Part shown: positions 1 to 8,502 of the stretch, piece by piece
How positions within the stretch are numbered: position 1 is the first letter of the stretch
Layout of the letters: every line of letters starts with the position of its first letter
Assembly (NCBI GenBank): GCA_023229795.1
Contig: JALNYP010000061.1
Location: forward strand, 1 to 24,339
DNA length: 24,339 nt
Direction: 5' to 3'
Source: Syntrophobacterales bacterium
Lineage (GTDB): Bacteria; Desulfobacterota; Desulfobaccia; Desulfobaccales; 0-14-0-80-60-11
The notes under the pieces: generated by a model
Told to the model about the DNA's origin: nothing
What the model saw: the letters and a program-made list of their open reading frames with translations, nothing else
Database searches by the model: none
Translations under genes and position numbers: made by a program

Positions 1-1
1 G

Positions 2-1498
2 GCCAAGAAAAAAATATCCTATGACATCCTCTTCGAGTCCCTGGATGGCGGGGACCGGCTGGTGAGGCAGTCGCTGACCGCAGCCCTTTTTTGCCAACCT
101 GAAAACGTCAGTGGTGCGGTGGCGAACATGCAAGCGTTTTGGCGGGAGTCGGGCATCCAGCTCCTGGAAGACGGGTTTATCTCTCTGCCGTGGTTTCTCA
201 ACAACCTGCCCTTCGGAGCCGAGCCGGAGGCCGTGACGCAATCGAATCGTTACCGCACCATGACCTCTCGCCAGGCCCTGGTCTTCATGCCGGTCTTCGG
301 GAGTTGGAAAGGCACTCAAACTCCGGCCATGCAGTTCATCGGCCGGGACGGGCAAGTGATGTATTTTGACCTGTTCGATTCCACGACGAATTACAACGCG
401 GTGATTGCGGCCCAGAGCGGCAGCGGCAAGAGTTTTCTCACCAACGAGATCATCATGCAGTACCTGTCCTTGGGGGGCCGGGCCTGGGTCATTGACATCG
501 GGCGGTCCTATGAGAAGTTGGCCAATGTCCTGGGTGAGACCTTCATAGTTTTCGATGCCAAATCGGATATTTGTCTGAATCCCTTTAGTATCGTCCAGGA
601 TTACAACGAGGACGCCGACGCCCTGGTGGGCCTGGTAACGGCCATGGCGGCTCCGACCGTGCCGCTGGATGATTTTCAGACCTCGGGGTTGCGGCGGGTG
701 CTCAACAAGGTCTGGCTACATGAAGGCCAGGAGATGAGCATAGATTCGCTGGCCCGGGCCTTAAAGGATGATCCCCCCGCCAGCCCGGGCGACACCAGGA
801 TCAATGACATCGGTGAGCAGCTATACCCCTTTACTTTGAAAGGCGAATACGGCCGGTTTTTCAACGGGCAAAACAACGTTGATTTTCAGGGTCGCTTGAT
901 CGTCATCGAGTTGGAAGAGCTCCGGGGTCGAAAGCAGTTGCAACAGGTGGTGCTCCTGCAAATGATCTTTCAAATTCAGCAGGAGATGTACCTGGGCGAG
1001 CGCAATCGCCGGAAGATCGTGATCATTGACGAGGCCTGGGACCTTCTTACCCAGGGTTCCGCCGCCAAGTTTATCGAGCACGGCTATCGCCGTTTCCGCA
1101 AGTATGGGGGTGCGGCCATAGTCATCACCCAGTCCATCAACGACTTGTACAACTCCTCCAGCGGGGAGGCGATTGCCGAGAACTCGGCCTGCAAGATCCT
1201 GTTGGGCCAGGCCCCGGAAACCATTATGAAGCTGGAAAGGGAAGGCCGGCTGGATGTGGGAGGAGATTACGGCTTTGCACTTCTCAAGAGTCTGCACACC
1301 GTGCCCGGGAAGTATTCGGAGCTTTGCTTCGTGAGCCAGCAGGGGATGGGGGTGGAACGGCTGTACGTGGAGCCGTTCAAGCAGTTGCTCTACTCCACTA
1401 AGGCCGAAGATATTAACGCGCTTAAGCAGTTGCAGCAGGACGGCATGAGCTTAATGGAGGCGATCAACACCCTGACGGCCCAGCGGGAGGCTGCATGA
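2..1498 (+). CDS. traC: TraC, conjugative type IV secretion ATPase (5' end outside window)
   Basis: TraC is the VirB4-like cytoplasmic ATPase that powers pilus assembly and DNA transfer in F-type type IV secretion. The reading frame is open from base 2 with no stop, so the N-terminal part lies upstream; family members are usually 800-900 residues and about 500 are present here. A Walker A motif (AAQSGSGKSF) is encoded near 410-436 and a Walker B motif (IVIIDEAWDLL) near 1017-1050. Between them is the family-typical stretch with WVIDIGRSYEKL and LNPFS. The stop codon overlaps the ATG of the peptidase gene (ATGA), indicating translational coupling. The first ATG in the window (62) is internal, not the start. 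Identification is firm from the motifs and the downstream tra genes. Confidence 0.93.
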   Translation, partial: AKKKISYDILFESLDGGDRLVRQSLTAALFCQPENVSGAVANMQAFWRESGIQLLEDGFISLPWFLNNLPFGAEPEAVTQSNRYRTMTSRQALVFMPVFGSWKGTQTPAMQFIGRDGQVMYFDLFDSTTNYNAVIAAQSGSGKSFLTNEIIMQYLSLGGRAWVIDIGRSYEKLANVLGETFIVFDAKSDICLNPFSIVQDYNEDADALVGLVTAMAAPTVPLDDFQTSGLRRVLNKVWLHEGQEMSIDSLARALKDDPPASPGDTRINDIGEQLYPFTLKGEYGRFFNGQNNVDFQGRLIVIELEELRGRKQLQQVVLLQMIFQIQQEMYLGERNRRKIVIIDEAWDLLTQGSAAKFIEHGYRRFRKYGGAAIVITQSINDLYNSSSGEAIAENSACKILLGQAPETIMKLEREGRLDVGGDYGFALLKSLHTVPGKYSELCFVSQQGMGVERLYVEPFKQLLYSTKAEDINALKQLQQDGMSLMEAINTLTAQREAA

Positions 1499-2067
1499 GT
1501 TGGTGGCGGCGTTTGGTCAAAGCCAAGAAGCCCTGGCCGCTATTTATCGCACAATGCCTGGCCATCCTGGCTGTGGCTTATGTCCTGGGCTGGTGGTTTT
1601 CCAACTTATATGAATTTGGTATTGCCCAGGGCAAACCCTGCATGCCCGGCGGGGTTTACTTCATTGAGCGTCGGGTTGAGGGTCGGATGCCGCCGGCGTT
1701 CCAGCGGGGCGATTTGATCGTGTTTCGCACCGATAAGAGGACCGCGCCGCATTATCAGCCTGGCACCAGGTTTGTGAAAGTGGTGCGGGGGGTGCCCGGG
1801 GACCGAGTACATATCGACCCCGGGGGAAAGGTAGAAATCACGGGGGAAGACTATCGGTTCGAGACCGCCTTGGAGCCTCAGGTGGTGGAACTGCTGGTCA
1901 AAGGAAAGACCGTCAATGATGAGGCAGATTTCGTAGCGGACTATGCGGTTCCGCCAGGGAGCTACTTTGCTATGGGCACTCTGAAGGATAGCTACGATTC
2001 GCGTTATTGGGGCCTGGTCCGGCCGGACCAGGTGGTAGGCAAAGGCCTGGCCGTTTGGGGCCGCTAA
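1495..2067 (+). CDS. S26-family conjugative signal/pilin peptidase (TraF/TrhF-like) with Cys at the nucleophile position
   Basis: This 190-residue inner-membrane peptidase resembles the S26 enzymes (TraF of RP4, TrhF of R27) that process pilin or other transfer proteins. A single N-terminal membrane segment lies at about residues 14-38. The S26 box that normally reads S-x-P is here GKPCMPGG, with Cys49 at the usual catalytic serine position. The general base is probably Lys95 in RFVKVVRGVPGD, and the C-terminal S26 box is present as SYDSRYWG. It begins in an ATGA overlap with traC, and the same gene position is used in SXT/R27-type operons. A cysteine nucleophile would be unusual for S26 as a whole; whether it is normal in this subfamily I cannot tell from one sequence. 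A 41-base gap with an AGGAGG follows before the next gene. Confidence 0.85.
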   Translation: MSWWRRLVKAKKPWPLFIAQCLAILAVAYVLGWWFSNLYEFGIAQGKPCMPGGVYFIERRVEGRMPPAFQRGDLIVFRTDKRTAPHYQPGTRFVKVVRGVPGDRVHIDPGGKVEITGEDYRFETALEPQVVELLVKGKTVNDEADFVADYAVPPGSYFAMGTLKDSYDSRYWGLVRPDQVVGKGLAVWGR

Positions 2068-2108
2068 AATAACTTCATTCTAAGTAGTCATCAGACTAAG
2101 GAGGAACC

Positions 2109-2555
2109 ATGAGTGCGACGGAAGCGGCAGTGAACAAAATTTTTCAGCCCAAAAAGCCTTCAGAACTGCAACCCACGGACCAATTGGAGTTAACCGCGAT
2201 TCAGGCGAATATCCGGCGCTACGCCTGGCAGGCCCTGGCGGTACGCCTGACGGCCTTCGTACTAGCGTCCTTTTTTATTTTGTGCGGGAGCTATCTAGGC
2301 TGGCAGGTGTTCCCCACCTCGTTCCGGATCTGGCCGGTGGTGGTCCTGTTCTTGCTGTGGATGCTGGACGGCCATTACAAGATGATGCAGGGCAAATACG
2401 TGGACCTGTACCCCAAAGCCGCGGACGGGGCCTTCACGGACCTGGCCATTCAGGTGGAGGACAAGTACAACGTCGCGTCCCTGTGGCGGCCGCTCACCAT
2501 GGTGCCTTATGTGACGCTCATAATGCTGATTGCCTTGGCCAACCTGGGGTTTTAA
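2109..2555 (+). CDS. Small inner-membrane protein of the transfer operon, unknown function
   Basis: A 148-residue protein starting 6 bases after a good AAGGAGGA site. Residues 1-50 are polar, with a charged stretch. Two hydrophobic segments follow at about 50-72 (AFVLASFFILCGSYLGW) and 76-90 (WPVVVLFLLWML), then a soluble stretch with HYKMMQGKYVDLYP, and a last hydrophobic helix at the C-terminus (about 130-147). I do not recognise the family. Its place between the peptidase and the TrbC-TraW gene, on the same strand, suggests a role in the transfer apparatus; this rests on position alone. It does not look like a pilin, since it lacks a cleavable leader and is rich in polar residues between the helices. 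Confidence 0.8.
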   Translation: MSATEAAVNKIFQPKKPSELQPTDQLELTAIQANIRRYAWQALAVRLTAFVLASFFILCGSYLGWQVFPTSFRIWPVVVLFLLWMLDGHYKMMQGKYVDLYPKAADGAFTDLAIQVEDKYNVASLWRPLTMVPYVTLIMLIALANLGF

Positions 2556-2557
2556 GG

Positions 2558-2640
2558 AAAGGAGGTGATCCGAAAGAAACCTCATTGGGAAAGGAGGTGA
2601 AGGGCACAGGTAAATTGGGCCAAAAAATACAAAGGAGGTT
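2558..2640 (+). promoter_or_regulatory. Three tandem strong Shine-Dalgarno sequences before trbC-traW
   Basis: The 92-base gap holds AAAGGAGGTGATCC (2558-2571), AAAGGAGGTGA (2590-2600) and AAAGGAGGTT (2631-2640). Only the third lies at the right distance (7 bases) from an ATG, at 2648, and this decides the start. The first matches the complement of the conserved 16S rRNA 3' end over 14 bases. The second can pair with ACCTC at 2579-2583. No convincing short gene follows the first two sites. Confidence 0.6.
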
Positions 2641-2647
2641 AAAAGTT

Positions 2648-3841
2648 ATGAGGGCGAGGATATCCGGCACAATGCTTGTTATCCTCGCCCTCGGTGTTTG
2701 GGCGGGGTACGGCCAGACCCAGGGGGATGTTGCAGCGGAGATCGCCCGGCAGACCCCGGCTCGGATAGAGGAATTTCAGGAACTGGCTAAAGGCATCACC
2801 CAGGGAAAGTCGGCCCGTCTGGAAGAGTTTCAGGAACTGGCCGCCGAAATGGCCCGCAAGGAGCGCACCCGGGTTAAAGGCCAGGCAGAAAAGATGGCGC
2901 CTTCGCCTGCCCCTGCCGGCAACAGGATGTTGCTCTTCGTTACACTCGGGGATAAGCCGGAAGATAATGTTGAGGCTAATCGGCGGATGCTGAAAGAGAT
3001 CCAGAAAATTTCCCCCGATGCAGTGGTGGTGTTGCGGGGGCTGCCTAAAGGCTCCCGGACCCTGGGGGACCTTTTTAAATATATCCGCCAGATCACCGGC
3101 AAGGAAGGCCCTGCCCCCATGTTAAATCCGGTGCTTTTTCGGCGTTATGCCGTCAGTGTGGCCCCGACCCTGGTGTATGAAAGGGACGGGGCGGCTGTAG
3201 CCTGGGCCCGGGGGATCGTCAATTCACAATGGTTACGCCGCCGGGTGGAACAGGATAAAGCCTCCGGGGACCAAGGCAAATGGGGCCAGACCGTCGATAT
3301 TGCCGAGCGGGATTTTATTGACGAAATGAAATCCCGGCTGGCTGGGATCGACTGGGATGCTAAGAAAGAACAGGCAGTGGCGAATTACTGGAGGAAGCAG
3401 CGGTTTTTAGATTTGCCCAAGACCAAGGAAGAGAAGGTTTTTTATTTGGATGCAACTTACAAAGTGGAACAAGACTTCATCCTGCCGGACGGCAAGGTTA
3501 TTGTCTGGGCCGGCCAGAAAATAGACATGTTCAAGATCGTGCCCCCGACCTTCCTACTGGTGGTGTTCGACGCCACCGACCCGCAACAAGTGGAGTGGGC
3601 GGTGGCCACCGGCAAGGAGCATGGCGGCAAATACCGAGTGAAGTACATCGCCACCAGGATTCCCGATCATAAGGAGCGCGGTTGGGAGTCGTTGTCACGG
3701 TTATCCAAGGTCCTGAACGCCCCGGTGTATTTATTGAACGAGCCGGTTCGGGACCGCTTCAAGCTGGCGCATGCGCCCAGCACGGTGCGATTTTCGAAAC
3801 CGCAGCATAAATTCGAGGTTAAAGAATGCGTCGTCAGATAG
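2648..3841 (+). CDS. traW: TrbC-TraW fusion, F-type pilus assembly protein
   Basis: A 397-residue exported protein that combines the two F-plasmid pilus-assembly proteins TrbC and TraW in one chain, as in R27/SXT-type systems. A signal peptide covers residues 1-25 (hydrophobic GTMLVILALGVWAG). A short duplicated segment follows (IEEFQELA, then LEEFQELA). The TrbC-like part runs from about residue 95 (LLFVTLGDKPEDN, VVVLRGLPKGSRT, NPVLFRRYAVSVAPTLV). The TraW-like part starts near residue 215 (VDIAERDFIDEM) and continues through FYLDATYKVEQDFILPDGKV and the WAGQKID motif. The open frame extends upstream to 2282, but that part overlaps the previous gene in another frame; ATG 2648 has the AAAGGAGGTT site and begins the signal peptide. 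The end overlaps traU by 16 bases. Confidence 0.87.
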   Translation: MRARISGTMLVILALGVWAGYGQTQGDVAAEIARQTPARIEEFQELAKGITQGKSARLEEFQELAAEMARKERTRVKGQAEKMAPSPAPAGNRMLLFVTLGDKPEDNVEANRRMLKEIQKISPDAVVVLRGLPKGSRTLGDLFKYIRQITGKEGPAPMLNPVLFRRYAVSVAPTLVYERDGAAVAWARGIVNSQWLRRRVEQDKASGDQGKWGQTVDIAERDFIDEMKSRLAGIDWDAKKEQAVANYWRKQRFLDLPKTKEEKVFYLDATYKVEQDFILPDGKVIVWAGQKIDMFKIVPPTFLLVVFDATDPQQVEWAVATGKEHGGKYRVKYIATRIPDHKERGWESLSRLSKVLNAPVYLLNEPVRDRFKLAHAPSTVRFSKPQHKFEVKECVVR

Positions 3842-4848
3842 CCCTTCTCCTGGTCTTTACCCTGCTGTTTTCCTCAGCGTGTCCTGCGCATGGGAGCAAC
3901 GTCTGCCCCGACGCCAAGTTATGGTCCCAGAGGTTATTTACCGATATATGTTGGGACTGCATTTTTCCCATTATGATCGGCGGCTTCCCTCTGGCCGGCG
4001 ATGCCGGCAACGCTCCCAGCGGCCGGGCGGAGAGCCAATTTATATGTCTCTGCGAGGATGGGGGTCCCATGGGCATTAGCATTGGCACGCCGGTTGGTTT
4101 TTGGGAGCCGGCGCGCCTGGTGGAGTTGGTGCGGTTGCCTTATTGTTCCCCGCTCTTGGGGGGCTTGCGGTTACAGATTACCCAATCCCGGTTGTTGGGC
4201 GGCGCCTCGGAGGGTCAGGGGGATGACAGCGACCTGACCTTTTACAACTTTCATTACTTTGCCTTTCCGCTCTTGGTGATCATGGAATTGATGACCATAG
4301 CGGAATGCAATGCTGACGGGTTTGTGGACTTCGACATGATGTACCTGTCGGAACTGGACCCCACCTGGAACGACGATGAGTTAAGTTTCTACACGACCCC
4401 GGAGGTGACGCTGTTCGCCAATCCCTTCGCGCAGATGGCGTGTTTGGGGGATGCGGCCATGGGATTGGCGGGCAATACCATGGACAGCCTGTTTTGGTGC
4501 GCCGGCAATTGGGGCGGGTTGTATCCCTTCACCGGCAACGTCATCCAGAACGATTCGCGGCCCCTGGTGACCAGTCTGGCGGGGGCCCGGGCCATAGCCG
4601 CCCTGCACCGGCGGGGGCTGGCCTGGAAGACCATGGGGGATGACGCTCTGTGCGGCGGCTACATTTACCCCACCATCCCCAAGAGCCAGTATCGCATGGA
4701 GATGTTTTTCCCGGTGGCGGAGAGTAACGACAATCATGTCATTGGAGAAACGCCTTTCCGGTGGGGGGAATGGCGGAATATTCCGGGATATGAAGATTAC
4801 GTGTATCTGGTCTGGCGCTGGAAAGATTGCTGTGTAAGGTGGAGATGA
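3826..4848 (+). CDS. traU: TraU, F-type conjugative transfer protein
   Basis: TraU is a periplasmic, cysteine-rich protein needed for DNA transfer rather than for pilus assembly itself in the F system. The 340 residues match the family length. A signal peptide is visible (RRQIALLLVFTLLFSSACPAHG), then the typical start of the mature protein (CWDCIFPIMIGGF) with paired cysteines, the PVGFWEPARLVELVR motif, and a C-terminal half with many Gly/Trp motifs (GNWGGLYPFTG, MEMFFPVAESN). The start lies inside the end of the trbC-traW gene, and the stop overlaps the traN ATG (ATGA), so translation is probably coupled on both sides. The identification is strong. Confidence 0.93.
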   Translation: MRRQIALLLVFTLLFSSACPAHGSNVCPDAKLWSQRLFTDICWDCIFPIMIGGFPLAGDAGNAPSGRAESQFICLCEDGGPMGISIGTPVGFWEPARLVELVRLPYCSPLLGGLRLQITQSRLLGGASEGQGDDSDLTFYNFHYFAFPLLVIMELMTIAECNADGFVDFDMMYLSELDPTWNDDELSFYTTPEVTLFANPFAQMACLGDAAMGLAGNTMDSLFWCAGNWGGLYPFTGNVIQNDSRPLVTSLAGARAIAALHRRGLAWKTMGDDALCGGYIYPTIPKSQYRMEMFFPVAESNDNHVIGETPFRWGEWRNIPGYEDYVYLVWRWKDCCVRWR

Positions 4849-7451
4849 AAGTCAGAATTAAAATAATCGTCATCATCCAGACCCTCATGCAGATATGGGT
4901 ACCAGTCTGTCTGCTCTACTGGTCCGTGGCCCGGCCCCTGCCGGCCTATGCGGATCGGTTCAGCGATGTAGCGCGCCAGGGGCAGAACATGGGCCGGGGC
5001 CTGGTTCCTAACCCTTCCACCCTGGGGGGCCAAGACGCGAATGGCAATATCAATCTGAATTGGAAGGGCCAGACCTCGACTTTTGATCCCGGCGCGCTCT
5101 TTCCTGACCAGGAGAACACCAGCGATCCCCATGCCGCCGAGGCCTTTGGAAACGACGCCCAGTTGATGAACCGCGCTCATGACGCGACCCAGACCATGGG
5201 TAACAGCAACAGTTTCACGGGGAAAGCCTACCAGACCATGACAGGCTCTATCAACCGGGCCCGGGTGGACATGAGCAACGACCCCCTGTGGAACCAGACC
5301 GACGCCGCCATCGAGCGGGGTTTTAGCGGGGTGGACACTAACTGCGAAATCATTACCACCAGCGAGACCATCACCAGTCAGGCGCACGTCCCAGATTTGG
5401 AAACCTGCGAGCGGGTCTATTATCCAGGCGGCGATTGCAATTGCCGCCATGACTACACGGTGGAGTTTGCGGGGCAGTATAGCGTCGGGGCCTGGGGGCA
5501 ATCGAGCAACAGCATTACTTTAACGGTCAACGTACAAACCGGTTCGGTTAGTTGTAGCGGCTGTCAGGGGGGCTCGGGAGTCGAAAATTGGTCTCCGCCG
5601 CCAGCGAACGTCTGTGGGGCCTCGGGCGAGGGGGTAATGAGGATTGCGGCTTCGACCTTCTCTCCTTATGCCGGTGCCAGCCTTTCTCAAGCTCCGACCT
5701 GCGCCAACGGCATGATGGCCTCTTTCACCATCGAGAATACCGGTCATAACCCGGAACAGTTACATGCCGGAACGCTAGCGGTCAACATGTATCACATTGT
5801 GGACCACGGCTGGACCTGCGATCCGGGCTGTGAAGTCCTTTTGACCAATGTTCATGGAGATTCAATCATCCGGCCGGAATCGTATAGTTGCACCTTGGGC
5901 CCGTGTGAAGGCGCCACCATGATCGCCGGGGCCTGGGTCGATCAGGGGATGTTGTATTCCACCAATCCTTTCGCATCGGTAGGGATCAGCAACCTGACAC
6001 ACAAGGTGACGATATCCCTGGAGGATTTCAACCAAGGGGTGCTGAACTGCTGGACCGACGCCCAAGGGGTAGTTCATTGTCCGGAGAACCCGGGGAACCT
6101 GCGTGACACCTGTGAGACTCTGCAAAACAATCCCAATTGTTCTTTCGTTCGGCAGGAGTGCATCGAAGGGGCGCAGGACCCGGAGTCTGACATTTGTTAT
6201 GCGTGGACCGTGACCTACGACTGCGGTAGCGAGGTGGGGATCGACGAAGTTACCACCACCATGGGCTATCAATGCGATGGGGTCATCCGGTGCCTGGGGG
6301 AAGAATGCGTTGACGGGCAGTTCGACCTTAACAATACCGGTTTTGCCAAGGCAGCGGTCCTCAGTCAGGTGATGCAGTACGCCGGTATGGACATGGATTG
6401 CACCGGGGGGGATTGCAAAATCTGGGCCGGGAATTTGATGCGGTGCAAGAAGGCCTTGGGGGGCTGGGTGGACTGCTGCACCAAGCCGCAAGGCGTTTCC
6501 CTGGTGGACTACATGCAGGTGCTGGGGTCAGCCCCTGAACTGGCCAGCGCCAAGTGGGATTTTACCGCGGTGATGTCTGGTCCGATGGCAACCAACCCCC
6601 TCAACGGCGCCTGGTCCGCCCTGTCCGAATATACTGGAGGTGTTACCGACTTCCTGAGCCAACCGTTTAGTTCGGCCTGGGACAGCCTGGTGGGTGCTTC
6701 GGAATCCGTCACCGGAACCGGCTCGTCGGTTATGGGTTCTCAACTCAGCCAGGAATTGATGCTCAAGGCCTACGAGTTTCTCAATAACGTATCGCCCGAG
6801 ATAGCAGATGCTATATTCGGCGGCGGCACGATGATCGGGGAGATCGCATTTACTGAAGGCGTTCAGTTGCTCATGAGTGCGGCGACCTTCATCATGTGGA
6901 TTTATACCATTTACAACGTCCTGGACATATTGGTACACATCATCTGGGCCTGCGAGGAAGAGGAGTTGCAGCTTGGGGCCAAACGCCAGTTGAAAGTTTG
7001 TCACTATGTCGGGTCATACTGCAAGTCTGATTTCATAGGTGTCTGCATCGAAAAAGATGAGTCCTATTGTTGTTACAATTCCCCGCTAGCCCGAATCGTA
7101 CAAGAGCAGACACGAGGCAAGCAGGGGATAGCAGGTGGTTTTGGGAGCGGCAAGAATCCCAGATGCGATGGGCTGACGGCGTCCCAGTTAAGTGCGGTTA
7201 ACTGGGACGCGGTGGATTTGAGCGAGTGGCTGGCGCTGCTGTCCATAGGCGGGCAGTATCCGACCCAACGGGACGTCAGCATAGATAGTCTTACCGGCTC
7301 TGGGTCGGCGTTCAATTTTCAAAACACTAGTTCACCGCGTTCCGATGCGGCGACGCGGACGCAGGACCGGATCGATCAGAGTGGGGAAGATTTAGAGCAG
7401 TTGCGGATACAAGGTGGATTGAATCTTTGGGGACAAGGAGGATCTCAATGA
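4845..7451 (+). CDS. traN: TraN, mating-pair stabilisation outer-membrane protein
   Basis: TraN is the large cysteine-rich outer-membrane adhesin that stabilises mating pairs in F-type conjugation. The product is 868 residues from ATG 4845, which overlaps the traU stop; an in-frame TTG at 4827 is less likely. A signal segment (IIVIIQTLMQIWVPVCLLYWSVA) ends near residue 35. Cysteine density is high between about residues 160 and 570 (for example CNCRHDY, CSGCQGG, CDPGCEV, CTGGDCKIW, DCCTKPQG), typical of TraN disulfides. The C-terminal part carries ITFC-like positions such as KVCHYVGSYCKSD and SYCCYNSPLARIVQEQ, followed by the GKNPRCDGLT motif seen at this place in TraN proteins. The central 200-450 region is probably the receptor-contacting variable part. 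It ends in an ATGA overlap with the next lipoprotein gene. Confidence 0.9.
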   Translation: MKVRIKIIVIIQTLMQIWVPVCLLYWSVARPLPAYADRFSDVARQGQNMGRGLVPNPSTLGGQDANGNINLNWKGQTSTFDPGALFPDQENTSDPHAAEAFGNDAQLMNRAHDATQTMGNSNSFTGKAYQTMTGSINRARVDMSNDPLWNQTDAAIERGFSGVDTNCEIITTSETITSQAHVPDLETCERVYYPGGDCNCRHDYTVEFAGQYSVGAWGQSSNSITLTVNVQTGSVSCSGCQGGSGVENWSPPPANVCGASGEGVMRIAASTFSPYAGASLSQAPTCANGMMASFTIENTGHNPEQLHAGTLAVNMYHIVDHGWTCDPGCEVLLTNVHGDSIIRPESYSCTLGPCEGATMIAGAWVDQGMLYSTNPFASVGISNLTHKVTISLEDFNQGVLNCWTDAQGVVHCPENPGNLRDTCETLQNNPNCSFVRQECIEGAQDPESDICYAWTVTYDCGSEVGIDEVTTTMGYQCDGVIRCLGEECVDGQFDLNNTGFAKAAVLSQVMQYAGMDMDCTGGDCKIWAGNLMRCKKALGGWVDCCTKPQGVSLVDYMQVLGSAPELASAKWDFTAVMSGPMATNPLNGAWSALSEYTGGVTDFLSQPFSSAWDSLVGASESVTGTGSSVMGSQLSQELMLKAYEFLNNVSPEIADAIFGGGTMIGEIAFTEGVQLLMSAATFIMWIYTIYNVLDILVHIIWACEEEELQLGAKRQLKVCHYVGSYCKSDFIGVCIEKDESYCCYNSPLARIVQEQTRGKQGIAGGFGSGKNPRCDGLTASQLSAVNWDAVDLSEWLALLSIGGQYPTQRDVSIDSLTGSGSAFNFQNTSSPRSDAATRTQDRIDQSGEDLEQLRIQGGLNLWGQGGSQ

Positions 7452-7735
7452 AAAAGTCTCATTTGGTGATTCTTTTGGTTTTGGGGCTTTGCGCCCTTTT
7501 TCTGGTGGGCTGTTCCAGCGTCAACCAGGCCAAATTCGACAAGGTGAAAACCGGCATGACCATGGCGCAAGTGACGGCCATCCTGGGGGAGCCCACGGAA
7601 TCCTCCAGTGTGGACGTAGGCGGAAGATCCGGAACCGCGTCAACATGGAAAAAAGGCGATGTTACCATCATTATCCAGTTCGTCAACGGCAAGGTGGTTG
7701 CCAAACAACTATCCAAGTCGTCGAAAACATTCTGA
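7448..7735 (+). CDS. DUF3862/BamE-like small lipoprotein
   Basis: A 95-residue lipoprotein with lipobox LVGC (Cys about residue 21) after a KK-plus-hydrophobic signal peptide. The mature part matches the DUF3862/SmpA-OmlA fold pattern: KFDKVKTGMTMAQVTAILGEP, then WKKGDVTIIIQFVNGKV. Such domains are small outer-membrane or periplasmic binding modules, related in fold to BamE and BLIP. The start at 7448 overlaps the traN stop, has AAGGAGGA 6 bases upstream, and is preferred over an in-frame start at 7427. Its coupling to traN and to the TraT-like gene suggests a cell-envelope role in conjugation or exclusion, but no specific function can be assigned. Confidence 0.8.
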   Translation: MKKSHLVILLVLGLCALFLVGCSSVNQAKFDKVKTGMTMAQVTAILGEPTESSSVDVGGRSGTASTWKKGDVTIIIQFVNGKVVAKQLSKSSKTF

Positions 7736-7747
7736 AGGAGGTTTTCG

Positions 7748-8452
7748 ATGTTTAAGAAAAAAGCGCTGTGCCTGCTGTTTTGTCTGGTTTTTAGTTTCGG
7801 TTGCGGGGGAGTGAACACCAAGAGCGCTGGGCAAATTACTCTGGCGCCGGCAGCGTCGCGAACCGTCTGCATCCAGACGGACCCGGCCAAACCTGATACG
7901 GCCGTCCTCGTCCAGCCCTTAGAGGCTCAGTTGAGATCCAAGGGCTATAGGATAGTCGCAACCCCGCAAGAGGCTGCATACACCATACGACTGCGGTTAG
8001 CCGCTTTCGGCTTGAACGCCAGACGTCCGAGCACCGATGCGGGGCCAAGCGTTGGGCTGGTTGCCGAGAGTTCTTCTGGGAAGGGGTCAAATGTGGGGAA
8101 TGCGCCGCTGGTATTGGGTTCTACCGGCACTGCTATTGGAGGGGCGGTGTCTGGCAGTTCGTTACATGCCGCCAGGACGACGGGCGGTGCTGTGGGCGGT
8201 TTTGCCGGGTTGGGCGCTGGGTTAGTCATTGGGTCCCTGTTGGGGGGTCCGAGCGGACCCGACTTTAAAACCAACCTTCACGTGCCGTTTAATGCCGAAG
8301 TGGATATCATCATTACCGATTCATCCTCTGGACAGCAGCAGGCCACTGTGCTCGCAGCCTGGAAGAAGGTAAGCAGAGAAGGCCAGGCGCCGGCAGCGCG
8401 CGAGGATGTTGTGAATAAGTTGGCCGGCCAGATAGCGGCGTTAATGCCGTAA
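7748..8452 (+). CDS. traT: TraT-like surface exclusion lipoprotein
   Basis: A 234-residue lipoprotein. The signal peptide ends at lipobox FSFGC. The mature sequence follows the TraT pattern: an N-terminal ASRTVCIQ segment, then LEAQLRSKGYRIVATPQEAAYTI, an extended glycine-rich stretch with small residues (GGAVGGFAGLGAGLVIGSLLGG) that in TraT forms membrane-associated segments, and a C-terminal helix (VVNKLAGQIAALMP). F-plasmid TraT is an outer-membrane protein that blocks redundant mating (surface exclusion) and confers serum resistance. The middle, with SSSGKGSNVGNAP, looks longer and more degenerate than in F TraT. It sits 12 bases after the DUF3862 gene with an AAGGAGG site. Confidence in TraT homology is moderate to good; exclusion specificity is inference. 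Confidence 0.72.
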   Translation: MFKKKALCLLFCLVFSFGCGGVNTKSAGQITLAPAASRTVCIQTDPAKPDTAVLVQPLEAQLRSKGYRIVATPQEAAYTIRLRLAAFGLNARRPSTDAGPSVGLVAESSSGKGSNVGNAPLVLGSTGTAIGGAVSGSSLHAARTTGGAVGGFAGLGAGLVIGSLLGGPSGPDFKTNLHVPFNAEVDIIITDSSSGQQQATVLAAWKKVSREGQAPAAREDVVNKLAGQIAALMP

Positions 8453-8502
8453 AAATCATACATTCCAGCCTTTTGGGGGGAGGCCGGAAAAGGAGATTTT
8501 TG

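Noticed and set aside
2282..2647. Upstream extension of the TrbC-TraW frame
   Set aside because: It overlaps the membrane protein gene in another frame and is Arg/Gly-rich shadow sequence; the start at 2648 has the SD site and signal peptide.
4797..5501. 234-codon minus-strand frame inside traN
   Set aside because: Shadow of traN; no ribosome binding site and no known motif.
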